Positions 34,924 through 48,494 of a stretch of DNA of 64,000 nucleotides are shown in pieces. The notes under the pieces were generated by a model, which made no database searches, was not told the origin of the DNA, and saw nothing but the letters and a program-made list of their open reading frames with translations. Source of the stretch: Arachis hypogaea (taxonomy: Eukaryota; Streptophyta; Magnoliopsida; Fabales; Fabaceae); NCBI RefSeq assembly GCF_003086295.3, contig NW_027255462.1:1-64000 (forward strand). Direction: 5' to 3'. Position 1 is the first letter of the stretch. Every line of letters starts with the position of its first letter. The position numbers and the translations under genes are program-made.

Positions 34924-37900
34924 ATGCCAGTCCAGATGTCAGCTTGTTGGCATAATTCGGGGAGCAACGCCCTTTCAGTTTCCCGTTTCCGTTATCGTTT
35001 CGAACCATTAATTCATTCTCATCATCACTGCCTCTCTACGCAGTCGCAGTTGCAGTCACATAGTATATTCCTCTTCCGCAGGCTTACTTTTGCTACCTGT
35101 TCACCAGCACGAGCACAAACACCACTCCAGGAGATGTCTTTCATCCAGTCAAAATCAGAGCAGGAGGGGGAGGAAGATGATGCGGCAGCCGCTGCTGCGA
35201 GTGTGAGTCCCACCTACAGCGACAATACTGCGACTCATGCTGATGAGCAAGACCTAGAAGAAGAAGTTGGTATTTCCAAAATACAAGTACCAAGACAGAA
35301 ACACATTCCTATCTCCAAATCCCAACTTCTGGATGCCATCCTCTCTGTCCTGTTTAACCAAGACCAAGATGATCTTGATGATGCCCATCACTTTCGCCTT
35401 CTCACTTCGTGAGTTTACTCCATCTCTCATTTAGTCATTCACATTTCAATTCAACTCAGCTCCCCTACTCTGCTCTGCTAATTTTGCTACCTATTATTTC
35501 TAGATGGGCTCATTCCTGCCCTTATTCTTAACTCCGTTCCCGTGCATATTTTACCAAAACAGATGCTTAGACTCTATACTTCATGCCGAGCACAAAAATA
35601 TCTTAGAGGAGATGCGTTTCGATTATTACCTTACCTCAGTCCAAACTGAGGACGCAGTTGTACAGAATCCAGCTGATTCACAGACGCCAGTTGTGCCGAA
35701 TGGGAAGGAGTCAAACTTGGTTAGCAATGACATTCTTGGAATTGAGAACAGGGAGGTCTATCAAGATGTGCCAGTTGATGAACAGGAAAAGCCTATCCCT
35801 TCCAACTATGGTTTGGACCTAAGGCGCCTTTTACCTGCTCTCGACAAAAAAAGCAAGAAAGACCATGGAAGGGGGTCCAGGTTTGTCACAAACAAACACC
35901 ATTATTCTTCTTCCTAATTGAAGATTTTATCCTAATTGTTTAAAGGGTTTCTGTTCTTCACATTGCAAACAATATAAAATCAGAGGATCACAAATTGGAG
36001 CAGCATCACAATTAGAGGAATGAAGAGCACATTGCTATACTCAAAGACCTTTCTCTAGTCATAAAACTTTAATTTTTCAATCCGACTATTTTTAATTTGA
36101 AATTAGGTGTCATTTTGTTTTAAATTTGCGCCTTCCCTTGAAGGAAGGGTTCAATTTCATAGGCAGACCAAATCAAAATATTCAAAGTCAGATGGAAAAC
36201 TATGAAACTGAAAAGAGTATGAGCATTCTGTTTATTAAACCTTCTCTTTCTCAAATTTGCTATTCCAAATTTGCTGCAGAGTTACTGTCGCCACACGTTT
36301 CCAGCATGCTTTCATGCAGCTTCTTTCTGATGCACAATTTGAAGAACTATCTGCTAGGGATCTGATGTTAACATCTGCATTGAACACAGACTATCTCCTT
36401 ACCTTACCCATATATGTTGATTGGAAGAGAGCATATGAGTCTAATGCCATAATATTTAGGTAATTCGATGTACATCTCATCTGTTTTGTTTTTGTATTGT
36501 TACTCAAAATCAAATTCCACAAATTAGTCTTCAAGGTTTTCAGTGAAATGTTGCTCTGGGTGCTTCTATCTCAACACTTAAACAATTGACTTCCATTTTG
36601 TAGATGATTATTGATTAGTGAGATAATGTTTCTTTTGATAGTTCCATAGTTACATTCTTTTATTTTATTTAGGATCCGACACCTTTGAACCAATGGCTTA
36701 GCAATATACTTATTAGTTATTTTCATTCGTAACAATAATAGTAATTCATGTTTTTTTAAAACTTTCTGGTATTGTATTTATTTTGTTTTGTATTTGAGTG
36801 GATAATCTGTGTTTCTATAAGCTGACATACCTGTTCTAATTACAAAGGCTTCCAGTTTGGGTATCCTTCCAAATGAAAATGCTTTATATATCTTTACGAG
36901 GAAGTGGACTCAAAATAACGTGAAAATATATAATCTAGCATATGCCCTCTGTTTATTCCAGAGTAACCTACTGTCTGTATTTATTGTAGGCGGGGTTATG
37001 CAACTGAGAAGCAGAAGGGCCTACTACTTGTTGAGAAACTGGATTACTTACAGTCTATGCTTCTACGGAGAATCTTCTATATTATATCAAAACCTCTAGG
37101 GAAACTTGGTACCTGGATAAGTGAGGTCATTATTTTATGGTACTTTCATCATCTAACGCTGTTCTATCTGCAAAGAAATATAGAATCATGCCACTACACA
37201 GCCATGAGAGAGAAATCTTTTACTACAAGCATAAATATATGCTCAGATAACATATTTCATTATATGGGACTAATATGGCATAAATTCTTCCACTGTCAGT
37301 ATTCTACAATGAAAAAGCTATTTTTAAACAAGAAATTACATGAAGGAAATTCAAAATCTTGGGGTGAAAGGCATGAAATTTTTCAAAAGTATGAGAGATA
37401 TAAATTGGAATATGAAGTTAAAGCAGGAAGATCCACTGCTGAAGTTGTCTTATATTGATCTGCTAAATTCAGTTATCATTACCAATCATCTTTGATCTCA
37501 ATTTTATAATATGATATGATGTTATATAGGGGAAGTTGCACTAATTTTTTGAATATGCTCTCATCCAAATTCCTATCTTGGAGCCGCCCCCAACCACTGA
37601 GCCACCAACTCAATCGCCCTTCCGAACTCAGCCTGCAACCGAGCTTGTTTCTCCAAGTGGTATCAACAGATAAATGAAATAAGAATTTCTGGAAATGCCT
37701 TAGACTGAGATTTCAGTCTGAAATTCAGTTTACACTTTACAGGGATGTATTTCATTAATCTATGCATCTGGTAATTGCAATGGAAAAGGAGAAACAATCT
37801 GGGCAGAGAGGAGCCTTCAACCTATAAAATTTCTCTCTTCAAAAGATATCTTGATGGATTCTCTCTCATCATCCCAACTTATGTATAACCTCCTCATTAT

Positions 37901-40900
37901 TGCACATCATCACAGATTGTCTCATTTTCTCTCTCTTCTAGGTCACACTAACCACTTCATCTCTTGTCACTACACTTTTTCCGGTCAAGGTCCAGACCAT
38001 TGTTTCTAATTGTCTTCGTAATATAATCATTAGTTTTCCAAATTTACTGTTTGTATGAAAAATTTCTAATCCTGTAAGGGAAAAAAATAAGCCAAACTTG
38101 GACTAAAAATAAGGCATCTTTCAAATTTTGACTTATTTGGTATAAAATGTTACGTTCTCTTTTGCAGACCTATGAAAATGCCAGTCGAGATCATAGGTTA
38201 CAAAGTTGGGCTGAAAGATTGAGGCTTTGGATAAAGGAATTATCCTTATTTAAAAAATCATTACTTTATGATGAGCATGCTTCAGATGAGCAAATGGGTC
38301 CAAACAATGCACCAAATGGAGAACTCCCTATTTGGCTGGTAGCTCAGAGAGCAGTAGCTCGATATGAAGGGATTTTGTCACCAATTGGTCCCCGTGAAAG
38401 GCTCTTGAGGAGATTGCTTTCTTGGATTGGACTTATTCCTCCCACTCCAGAAGCACCTTTCGAGGTTGACAATGATAGTAACACATCTGAACCTTACTTA
38501 AGGTATGCTCCACAAAACATTCATTTATTACTTTCTGTTAGCTTTGGTAGGCGCTCCTCTTTGATTAAGATCCAAAGTTGATTCCTTTAATGTAAAAACG
38601 CATTTAAATTTGGTGCATTGGGACAACGACCTCGCCAAGGGAGGGAAGTAAGTGACGTAGTGCAGGATCAAACTTAAGGGGGGGTTTTTTGTGAGTTGAA
38701 AGTTTGCAGGGGAATAGAGTGTTTTAGACTGACTTATAGTATAACATTTATACTACAAGCCTTCCCTTCCCCTCCCTTTCCTTCCAAAAACCCAACTCAC
38801 AAACCACCCCTTAGCCCTTAGGTGCCAGTTGATCTGCATCTTCGTATGGTTTTATAAAATTGCACCCGCTTTATAATCAGTTGTACTTTATATGAGATGT
38901 TTTTCTGAGTTCATTGGGAAACTGATTATTGAGTAATATATGATACTGAATGCACTTGGAGTAGTTGAATACCTGATGATTATTATTTTGCACTTGGAGT
39001 AGTCATATATGAGATGTCTGATGCTGTCATTATTATTTTGCGAACTTTTGTGCGTAATTTTGTTGAAGTGTCATCTTTTTTATATGACATGACCAATTAG
39101 TAGAACTCTGTATCTAGGCCTACTTTTTTATCAAGGATATCACTAAGTGATATTTGGAGACCAGCAACAAGAAAATACTGCAGAAATGATCCTTGGAAAA
39201 TGTTGAAAACGTCCATTTCCATACTTCTCTCGCAGTCAGTCCTGCAGGTATTCTCCGTTATCTTTAATTTTTAACTCTCTCAAAGCTGCATAAATATATA
39301 TATTTCGTATAATTTGCATAAATATGTATTTAGCAGAGCTTTACTAGCTCAATATTTTGAAGGCGTGACTCATGTATGAGTCTGTGACCTTGTTGTAAGA
39401 CATGAATCTTCTTTCCTTTTTTTCTATTCTTCTCAACTGGTTGAAGATACATGACGTCTATTGTTAGTCATAATTATTATGCAGTATTGCACTTGGTTGA
39501 CATGATATTTCATATTTTCTTTTTCTTATTATTTTAAAAAACGGGGTAAAGGGTCTATGCTCCAAGTTTTAATAGCTAATAAAGTTCTTATCTCCCCCCC
39601 CCCCCCTTTTTTTTTTTTTTTAATTTTTTGGTTTACACTGGAGGTGGCAATGAGGTTTGATGGAATGTGTTAGCTAAGTGATAGTAAAGCCTAGAGAGAA
39701 TAGAGTAGAGGGCTGTTAGTTATATCTGCTGAGTCAGCTAGGATAGTACAGCTGTAACTACCTAACAGCTATGATAACTAACTTAAGATTGAAAGGACTA
39801 TTTTGCCCCTTCGGCCAACTTGCACAGCAAGCTATTCAGCCGTGTGTATAGGCACAGTTCAGTGCTAAACTCAGTCACAAAATGTCATAATATACATTAC
39901 ACAGTTCTGAAACTTCTATCTGTCTCTCTGAGTTCTCTATTCTCGCAAAACTCTGTTATACAATGATGTATAATTATGCTGGAAAATTTGATAAAATCTA
40001 AATGTTTTTTCACAACGTAGGAACCGGCATTTGAAGAATTAATTCTACTTTATACGAAGGAAGTTGATGAAACAAATTCTAGAGATGAAGCTGAAGTTCC
40101 ATCATTGCAATTAAAGATCTATGAGAGAATTCCTTTTCCGGATTTACCGGTAATATTTCTGCCACTATAGGTGCTGGCACAGGAGAAGATTCTTCTAGTG
40201 TTGTTTCTGCTGTGATTTGTGTATTTGTTTTTATGTATTATTCTTCATGATATATTCAATTTATATGCAGGTAATTTTTCCACACAAAAAGCTATCTTTC
40301 CGTATCATAGACACGGTATGAAATCTGCAAAAAGCTCAGGATGTTTCTTTTAGGTTTCTACTATTCATTTAAAGTCACGTTCTATGTTGTTTAAGCTTCT
40401 GATTCAAATGCTGATATGGGTTTAAGTGTTGATTTAGATTATGATATGAATATTACCCCTTGGCCATGTAAAGTTAACCCAGTTAACTAAATTATACCTG
40501 TTTAGACAGTGATTTAATCTGAAAAGCTTGAGGTTTCTGAACTCCTCAACTCATATTTATATACACTAATTAATCATTACAATACCTACTAAAGATAAAA
40601 TACAATTATTCATAATTGATTCTAATCTAACCTAATTGACACCTAACAGCTAATTGACTGAATTATCTGAATATAATACCAACATCCCCCCTCAAATTGG
40701 AGCATATATATTATATGCACCAAGCTTGTTACAAATGTAATTACTACGAAGACCTCTGAGAGACTTCGTGAGAATATCAGCTAATGGTTCACTTGAATTA
40801 ACAAATTCAGTGACAATTTCTTTAGATATAACCTTCTACCTCATGAAATGACAATCCACCTCTGTGTGTTTAGTTCTCTCATGAGATACTGGATTGGAGG

Positions 40901-43900
40901 CATTGTGGAGTGCTGCTTGATTATCACAATATAACTTTATTTGGTTATCTGTCCCGAACTTCAACTCTGAAAGGAACTGCTTGACCCATATTAACTCAAG
41001 CCACTAATGCCATGGCGCGATACTCAGCTTCTGCACTTGATCGGGCTACAACACTTTGTTTCTGACTTTTCCAAGATATAAGGTTTCCACCAAGAAAGAC
41101 ACAAACCCAGAAGTAGACTGTCTACCAATAGGAGAACATGCCCAATCGGCATCACAATAGCCAATGACTTGGGTATTTCCTTTATCTTTGTATAGTAATC
41201 CTTGGCCTGGGGCTTTCTTGATATATTTTACAAGTCGCATTACAGCATCCCAAATGATCAGTGCAAGGAGATTGAGGTTTTTGAACTCCTCAGCTCATAT
41301 TTATATAATTAATCATTACAATACGTAGATAAAACACAACTATTCATAATTGTTTCTAATCTAACCTAATTGACAGCTAACAGCACCTAACAGCTAATTG
41401 ACTCAATTATCTGAATAGAATATCAACAATACCTAACACTATATACTAGGAAGACTAGAAAGGCTAACAGGGGCATGGGGCAGGCATGTGGTCAAGGGAG
41501 GCTGATCACTAGCTCTAACAGCTGGTGCAAGTTAGTTGGAAGGGAGTGAGAGGTTGATGATTCTGTTAGGGAGGTGAGAAGTTTACTGGTGAGTGGAGCA
41601 TTCAGAAATTGGACTTTGAACATAGGAGAGAGCAAGGTCACTCAAACACTATTTCTTTATCATACATTTTCCTTCTTATTATGTGGATATTACATACAGG
41701 GAAGGGAGAAAAAAGAGGGGGGTCGAGGGGGTTGTGATACTACACCGACATTACTTAAATCCTAAAAGTTTGTACACTTGTGTAACATAACTGATAACAG
41801 TTCTCACGTGTATCTGTTGTTCCTTTATACTTGTTCTGCCTTAATTTGACAATCCTAATAGGAAAAATGAAAAATGCTTCGAACAATTTTCATGTGACCT
41901 CAGGTCCTGCCCACAGATGTCTCTATACGTGAGACTGGTGCACTATAAAGACAAACTTACACAATTTCCTGTAATATGTTCAACAAATCATTGACAAGAT
42001 GCTACAACATCAAAGTCCTTTACTTTCTAAATTAGGGATATAGTCGTGAGATAATAGTAGATAAGTAGAGGTCTGTTTATTCTCATTTAACCATGCAACT
42101 GCTAACTGTGAACTTGCAGGTGCGCTTGGATATTGCCACAATTTTGGGACTTCTGGCTTACTTCATAAACTACAAATTTGAGAATGTTTTATCCTCCCCG
42201 TATGTAGTTCCATGTGATAATACTCAGAAAGATTTTGCAGCCTCTACTTAAATTTTAAATATGGTCATCATGAATGGAGTTCAAGTATCTCATGTGATAA
42301 TATTCTGAAAGATTTTGCGGCCTCTACTTAAATTTTAAATATGGTCATGACTAGAGTTCAACTATCGCTGATGCTAGAAAGGAGCCTTATATTCTGTGAT
42401 ATACCAAACCAGACTACACCATGTATGAACATCTAAAATGAACATTCTTGAGGTCTGGAAGGGTGTGTTTATGAGATGAGGTTACTCTTCGAACCCTTCG
42501 CTTCCCTTCCAAACTCTCAAGTCACAAACTGAGCCTAAGGAAACACCTTATTTCTACCTTTCACCAGTAACTCTCCTGCTTAGCAGTTACATCTTGTGAG
42601 AAACTTATGTAGTACCACTTAACCTGTTAACAGTATCTTGCTTTGATTTTTGCCTCAGATCAGCAATATTACTTGATGTAGTCGCAGTAAGTGCTCTTAT
42701 AATATACGGAAGTCGTGTGGTTCTAGGCTACAAACAAACAAGGGACCGTTATCAGGTAATAAGCATAATATTTTCTTGTGCTGTTGAATATTATTATGCT
42801 ACAAGGTTGTAAAAACATTGTTCTTTCTTCCGCACTCTCTGGAAAGCAAAATATCTGAATTGTGAAGAATTATATTGCAGCTTCTAGTCAACAAGACACT
42901 TTATGAAAAAACATTAGCAAGTGGCTTCGGTTCAGTGCATTTTCTTCTGGATGCTTCTGAACAGCAGCAGGTGAGAATCTTATTCTTTCGCATGCTTTCC
43001 ACTTTCTGTATATGACTTTGGCTTTTTTGTTTTGTTTTTTTGTTTTTTTGTTTTGGCGGGAGAAAGAGAGAAAAAGGAAAAAAAAAAAGGGGGGGGGGGG
43101 GGGCAGGTAGGACCACTGCTGAGCATAATCAACCATTTGAATGATTTTTGGTTAACTGGTGCTTAATATCTTTTGATAAAAAAATTAAAAGTATTTGAAT
43201 GATTTGTTCAACAAATTTTTTAAGGAAAATGGTGTGTTCCAAATTGTGAATCAGATAATACCATCAACTGGCAATGAAAAAGAACTGAAAATAGTGTTGG
43301 AATTGTTTGATGATTCAATCAAGGTGACGTTAGGTAGTGAATTTGCCAAACTGAAATCAGATAATAAACTTCCTTTGCAAAAGCAATTCAGTGTTAGTTA
43401 ATATCAACAAATATGAACTGGTTTGGTGTGGTTTATGTTACAAACTCAGTGTCTGAACATAAAGCCCAGCCAAAGTAGTTGATAATATTATGCACGATAC
43501 TTGTCATGCAAAATGGTAAACTGCTCTGGAAAAATAGGGTGACTTACTGACTTGTTTCCAACCTCATTTTTCTTATTTATTCTAACCTACATTACTGTTA
43601 TCTCCCAAAACCTTATGCATGCAGTATAAGGAAGCTATTTTGGCTTATGCTGTCCTGCTCAAAGCTGAGAAGGGTCAGGTTTGTTAATAGTTAATTAAAT
43701 TAGGCTACTATCTGCTAATGCTGTAAATCTGCCGTCATGAATTAAAACATAAATCATATGTGAAATTCTCTTCAATGTAGGTCACTTCTCGACAAAGTGT
43801 TCGAGAGATATGCGAGAGATTCATGTATGAAATGTTTAAAGTAAAGGTGATACATGGTTGATGCTTTAGTTTGTTACATCATAGTGCCGACTGCTGACTG

Positions 43901-44084
43901 TAATGATTGCATATTTTGTGTTCTTTGGCAGGTTGAAATGCCAGTTGACAAGGCACTCAGTACACTATTAAGGTTGAACCTAGCAACAGAAACTTGCATT
44001 GACGGAAGGCTTGGATTGTTGGCTATACCTTGTCCGAAGGCTTATCAGAACCTGAAAGAGCGATGGAATGGCTTGCTAAGTTAA
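34924..44084 (+). CDS. DUF3754/TMEM143-like membrane protein (14 exons)
   Basis: Exons by splice sites and frame: 34924-35408, 35563-35880, 36280-36459, 36990-37125, 38168-38502, 39118-39247, 40021-40149, 40271-40315, 42120-42199, 42659-42755, 42881-42970, 43625-43678, 43781-43846, 43932-44084. They sum to 2,298 bp, 765 residues, ending NGLLS. The first 65 residues are rich in Arg, Ser and His with no acidic patch, compatible with an organelle transit peptide. An acidic/alanine linker follows. The DUF3754 part (PF12576) includes [17 protein letters not shown] and [22 protein letters not shown], then two predicted membrane helices ([15 protein letters not shown] and [20 protein letters not shown]), then a C-terminal region with a [22 protein letters not shown] helix. 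The family includes animal TMEM143, reported as mitochondrial; the molecular function is unknown. Introns host a Tourist-like MITE, a possible solo LTR and a copia remnant. Confidence 0.85.
38674..38814. mobile_element. Tourist-like MITE in intron 5
   Basis: About 140-bp foldback element. Left arm AGGGGGGGTTTTTTGTGAGTTG, mirrored by right arm CAACTCACAAACCACCCC. TTA is present at both outer edges, consistent with the 3-bp TTA target duplication of PIF/Harbinger-type MITEs. The interior is pyrimidine-rich (CCCTTCCCCTCCC). Confidence 0.7.
39668..39962 (+). mobile_element. Possible solo LTR of a copia-type element in intron 6
   Basis: About 295 bp from TGTTAGCTAAGTG to GTTATACA, with TG...CA ends and the AGTCAGCTAGGATAGTACAG and CTGTAACTACCTAACAGC composition common in short plant copia LTRs. 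No clear target duplication is visible, so orientation and limits are tentative. Confidence 0.4.
40529..41428 (-). mobile_element. Internally deleted Ty1/copia element with both LTRs, in intron 8
   Basis: Two 156-bp LTRs (40529-40684 and 41273-41428) share TGAGGTTTYTGAACTCCTCA at one end and CAACA at the other. Between them, on the minus strand, lies a 588-bp remnant of the C-terminal reverse transcriptase/RNase [34 protein letters not shown], then, after frameshifts and a stop, [25 protein letters not shown] and [15 protein letters not shown] polypurine tract (TTGAGGGGGG on the minus strand) adjoins the 3' LTR. Gag, protease, integrase and most of the reverse transcriptase are missing. No target duplication was found. 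Confidence 0.8.
42211..42367. repeat. 80-bp tandem duplication in intron 9
   Basis: Copies 42211-42290 and 42291-about 42367 share CATGTGATAATAYTCWGAAAG and CCTCTACTTAAATTTTAAAT, differing by a few substitutions and a small deletion. The first copy starts 10 bp after the splice donor at 42200. Confidence 0.85.
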
Positions 44085-44172
44085 AGTGTGCAATATGCAC
44101 TTTACACCGTAACAACTGTAAACTGAGGCATTCAATACAACATATAATATGTTTCTAGAGCTAAAATAAATT
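44085..44172. other. 3' flank of the DUF3754-like gene
   Basis: Likely 3' untranslated region. AATACAACATATAATATG and AAAATAAA runs could serve in polyadenylation, but no site can be fixed. Confidence 0.4.
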
Positions 44173-44403
44173 GGGTGAAGTATTTTTTTGTCCCTAACGT
44201 TTGTGATTTTCTTTAAAAATACCTTTTAACATTTAGTTTCATATAATTTGTCCTTAATGTTTTCGAACTGTTAAAATTACTTCTACATGCTAATTCTATG
44301 TAAAACATTAGGGATGAAATTAAAAATTTTTAGAGATAATTTTGACATAAATAAAAAATATTAAAAATATTTTTAAAAAAGAAACAAAACGTATACTTTA
44401 TCC
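44173..44403. mobile_element. MULE-type MITE
   Basis: 231-bp foldback element. Left end GGGTGAAGTATTTTTTTGTCCC; right end, reverse-complemented, GGATAAAGTATACGTTTTGTTTC. A perfect 9-bp target duplication AAATAAATT flanks it (44164-44172 and 44404-44412). The same termini are recognisable in the decayed element starting at 3178. Confidence 0.8.
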
Positions 44404-44743
44404 AAATAAATTTATATATATGAAATATTGAAAATGTTACTTCCATATTCATGGTGAGGAGTTCAACAGGACAACAGAATATCAATTGTGACATCAATAT
44501 GAAAACCTTCATGGAGAATTTACCTAAGTGAATAATAACTTGGTTCATAAACAAGCAATTGCTTGTTTGATGTATCACCAGGTATTTTATCATGGTCCGA
44601 ACCAAGTCATGATTGGCGCTTAAGGGATAAGTCCCTCGGCAAGCCAAACGACCAAGTTTTTAAAAAAACGGACAGAGTCTCCTCTATTTTTACTTTTTTA
44701 AAGTCTTACCAGCATGAATATTATTTTCCTCTATTAATAATAA

Positions 44744-44916
44744 GGCCAATTCTATGGTGCATATGAGTTAGTGCCTAAATTTTGCCTAACTTATCTTTTG
44801 TAGTAAGTTTTGATTTTTTTAAAAATTATTTATTGTTATATCTTTTAAATTAAATATTATTTTTTTAATCTTTTTTAGTAAATAGGCACCACCTTTTATG
44901 CACCACAGCATTCACC
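44744..44916. mobile_element. Small MULE-type MITE
   Basis: 173 bp. Left terminus GGCCAATTCTATGGTGCATA and right terminus (reverse complement) GGTGAATGCTGTGGTGCATA form inverted repeats continuing into GTGCCTA. A 9-bp direct repeat TAATAATAA flanks it (44735-44743 and 44917-44925). A further copy of GCATTCACCTAATAATAAA follows immediately, suggesting slippage at the right edge. Confidence 0.78.
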
Positions 44917-47489
44917 TAATAATAAAGCATTCACCTAATAATAAACATCCTTTTTCAAAGATAACAATAACAACATATTCCAATCCTATCTACAACCAAA
45001 TATGTCAAAAGTCACATCATATATATTAAGTTGATAACTAAAGTATATAGTTAAATCCATACGTTTTACATAACCAAGTCATAATCACTATTTAAATAGT
45101 TCGAGATTCAAAACAACACAACCCAAACGAGGACCTTGCCTGTGACATATAGAGCATTGACATAATCTAAATTTTGAGCAAAGGTTTCATTACATAATTA
45201 CTTAGCCCTTGGAAAGAAGAAGGACTCACCAAAATGACTAAGATCTACTGAGGAACAGGTGGAATGGAACCTGAATGGCACCTGTATCTGAAAAATATGG
45301 GAATATAATAGAGTGAGTTTTGCAACTCAATGAAAAAATATTACATCTATAACCCACACCAGACAATACAAGTTTTACCATGAAAATTATATTTCTTTCC
45401 AAAGATGAGAAATTCATATTAATTAATTATGCAAATAAATAGATAAATAATTGAGCGGAATGACCTGAAATGCGAGTTCTCATTCCAGAAGTAAAATCAA
45501 ATCGAATATTACACACTTAGGGTGGCTCTACCTCTAAGCGTAGTCCTTTTCTTTAGTGTGCTCGTACGGTATAACAGATCTAACGTGTGGCCTACACATT
45601 AGGCTAGCAATATCCCTGCTAGCTGAGTTCTAAGTCAGATGCATCTAGGTTAACGTCATAACCGCCGTTAATTACGATTTTTTTGTCAGAGTCCCAAACC
45701 AATCCAAATCAAATCACATATGACCCTTTTTAATACTTGTAATATATTACTAAATTTCATAAAAATAGAGTATATATAAGAATGCATATTAAAAATTTAA
45801 TTAAAGTTTAACAAATACAAATAAGAAAAACAAGTATGCTTTAAAAAATATATAAATATCGTCTCGTGTGTATCTTTGTAAAATTATGAGTTTTTCAGAA
45901 ATCGATATCCATTCCAATTCAAAAATCACAATAATAAAACATTTTCAAATGCTAAAATAATGATTCAATTTAAATATTAATAATAGTATACTTAAAAATA
46001 ATTATCGACATAATATCCACTCACAACTTGATTCCAATGAACCATAAGCAACTCTGAGCGCGTCAATGAGCTACCAAATGAAGTCTAATAACTCTACAAC
46101 TCTAGAAATATGACAATAATGATATTTGTGAGCTACTAATATTGTCAATCTATTCTTAATATATAAAAGTAGATACACAACTTTACTCACATTACTTTGA
46201 AGCTATTCCTCTTCTTCTACGAACGCCATGTCAGCAATATTGCTTACTTGGCAAAATGTTAGAATCAACCAATAAAATCTTGCCAAATCAACTCTTATTT
46301 TCAAACAAAAAAAAATACAAAACGAAACTAAAATACACAAAACTAAAAAACACAATAAAACGAACAACTTAACTTTTTTCGAATCAATCCTTATTTCTAA
46401 AACAACAAAAAACACAAATTAACATTTACCAAAAAAAAAAACCCTTACCTTTCTCATACTTCTAGAAACTCTCTTCCTCTTCACACCTCTCCGTACCATC
46501 CCATGAGCCATTATTTTTTCCTACCTACATCCTCTTCCGGTCCTATGAACCATTGTTTTTTCCTCAAAATAAATTGTCCATCGCGATGTCCATCTTCGGT
46601 GGAGCTGCATTGCATAAATTGTAGAAACTAGACCAAACTCCATTCCTCCTGTTGCGATTTCCTGCCGGAGCTCGATTCTGGATCTCAGGCCAACGTCACC
46701 ATTCTTTCCAGATATTTTTCTAAAGATTTTTAAATTTGTCGTTTACTCTTCTCATTCTATTGTTATAAATAATATTTTAATTGTGAAATCATTGCAAGTA
46801 GCACATGTTTATGTATTCCTCTTTTTCTAACGGGTTCTGTCCAACAGTCACCACTAAAATTAATGTGCATTTAAAATTATTCCACAATTTACATTTATGT
46901 GTTCCTCTTTTTCAAATTGTTATTCTACATGTGCAATATTGCTTCCACAATTTACTTGAAATGGATTATCATTATTTGATCATGTTTTATTCTCTTTGTT
47001 GTAGAAGAATTTGCAGTGGTACAAACTAGAAGAGTTAATACCCAAAATTGCTAGATTAAAGAGTCGGAGAGCAATCCTTTCAAAAAAAGAAGACAAGAAG
47101 ATATGTGCATCTAACATATGATTCTGCAGCTTGGTTTGTTTAACATAATTTTTATTACACTTTCCTTATTTTATTGTAAATTGATTCATAAGGCGATTTT
47201 GATGCCTATTTTAAAAATGTAGAAATACAATTATTTGAAACACTTAGATCTATCCAATTTAGACAAGAAAGAATGAGGAAAAAGCAATATCTCCGATCGA
47301 AGAGGAGTGCCAATTTAGCTTCAGGTTAGTACAAAAGAGTCTTATAACATATTCTGTTCTGTTTTTTTTTTATTGATTTTTGGTACGAATAGAAAAAAAT
47401 TTCTTTTGTAATTGTTTACAAATCATTACGTAGGATTTAAATAAAATATTTTGTATTATATTTAAAATCATAAAAATCGGTGAAAAAAT

Positions 47490-48494
47490 GACAATTTTAA
47501 GCCATCTTTTTTTTGCTAATGATGCCACATCAACAATTCTAAAGACTTGGTAAAAGATAAAAATTAACCAATCACTATTTAATAAAATATTTTAAAAAAT
47601 TAAAACAAAAAACACTTATCTATTATTATTCAATTGAAATATCAAGTACTAATTAAATGCAATAAACATACATTAAAAGTGTCATAATAATAATAGTTAT
47701 AAAAAATTTCAATTACAAATATTCAAATTCTATAACTTATACATATTAAGACTCTTACTACTCTTCATTTCTTAATCTCTCATACTAATTGTTAAAAATT
47801 TCTTAAATTTAATAGGATCCCGCTAGGGAGACAATGGACTATTTGTACAATGTGTACAATGGCTATTAAGTTATGAAATGAACATCTCCTATACTATTTA
47901 GAATAACCATCCGAGTACAAGGGATAATAAACATCTTCTCGAAAAATTAGTTCAATTTTTGGGTTCACCAAGGATCGAACTCTTGACTTTTCAGATCTAG
48001 CGCTTTAATACCATGTCATGATATCACTCATCCCAAAAGATTCAGCTGATGGAAAAATGTAATACTAATAATTATATCTCTAATACTCCATAAACCTCCA
48101 TTGTACACATTGTATAAATATTTCATTGGCTCCTCATACTTTCCCAATTTAATATAATATCCACAATGAGTTTAAGCCGTCTTTTCTTTGCTAATAATGC
48201 CACATCAGCAATTCTAATGACTTGGCAAAAGATGAAAATCAACCAATCACTATTTAGTAAAATATTTTTAAAAAATTAAAACAAAAAACTTTTATCTATT
48301 ATTATTCAATTGAAACATCAAATATTAATTAAATGCAATAAACATGCATACATTAAAAGTGTCATAATAATAATAATTATAAAAAATTTCAATTACAAAT
48401 ATTCAAATTCTACAACTTATACATATTAACACTCTTACTACTCTTCATTTCTTAATCTCTCATACTAATTGTCAAAAATTTCTTAAATTTAATA
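47490..48494. repeat. Tandem duplication (about 335-bp unit) split by a MITE
   Basis: 47490-47814 and about 48161-48494 are nearly the same sequence (GCCACATCARCAATTCTAA, AACCAATCACTATTTARTAAAA, TTCTTAAATTTAATA). The MITE 47815-48145 inserted at the end of the first copy. Both copies belong to the Helitron interior. Confidence 0.8.
47815..48145. mobile_element. MULE-type MITE, same family as 5666-6014, opposite orientation
   Basis: 331 bp, aligning along its length to the reverse complement of the element in helicase intron 1 (TACAATGTGTACAATGG ends, CAAGGATCGAACTCTTGAC interior). The 9-bp target duplication AATTTAATA (47806-47814 and 48146-48154) is perfect. Confidence 0.85.

Noticed and set aside
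34691..35008. Minus-strand open frame across the TA repeat
   Set aside because: Poly-Tyr/Ile from the microsatellite and overlap with the real exon at 34924-35408.
41574..41765. Plus-strand open frame in intron 8
   Set aside because: No domain, within a spliced intron next to a transposon remnant.
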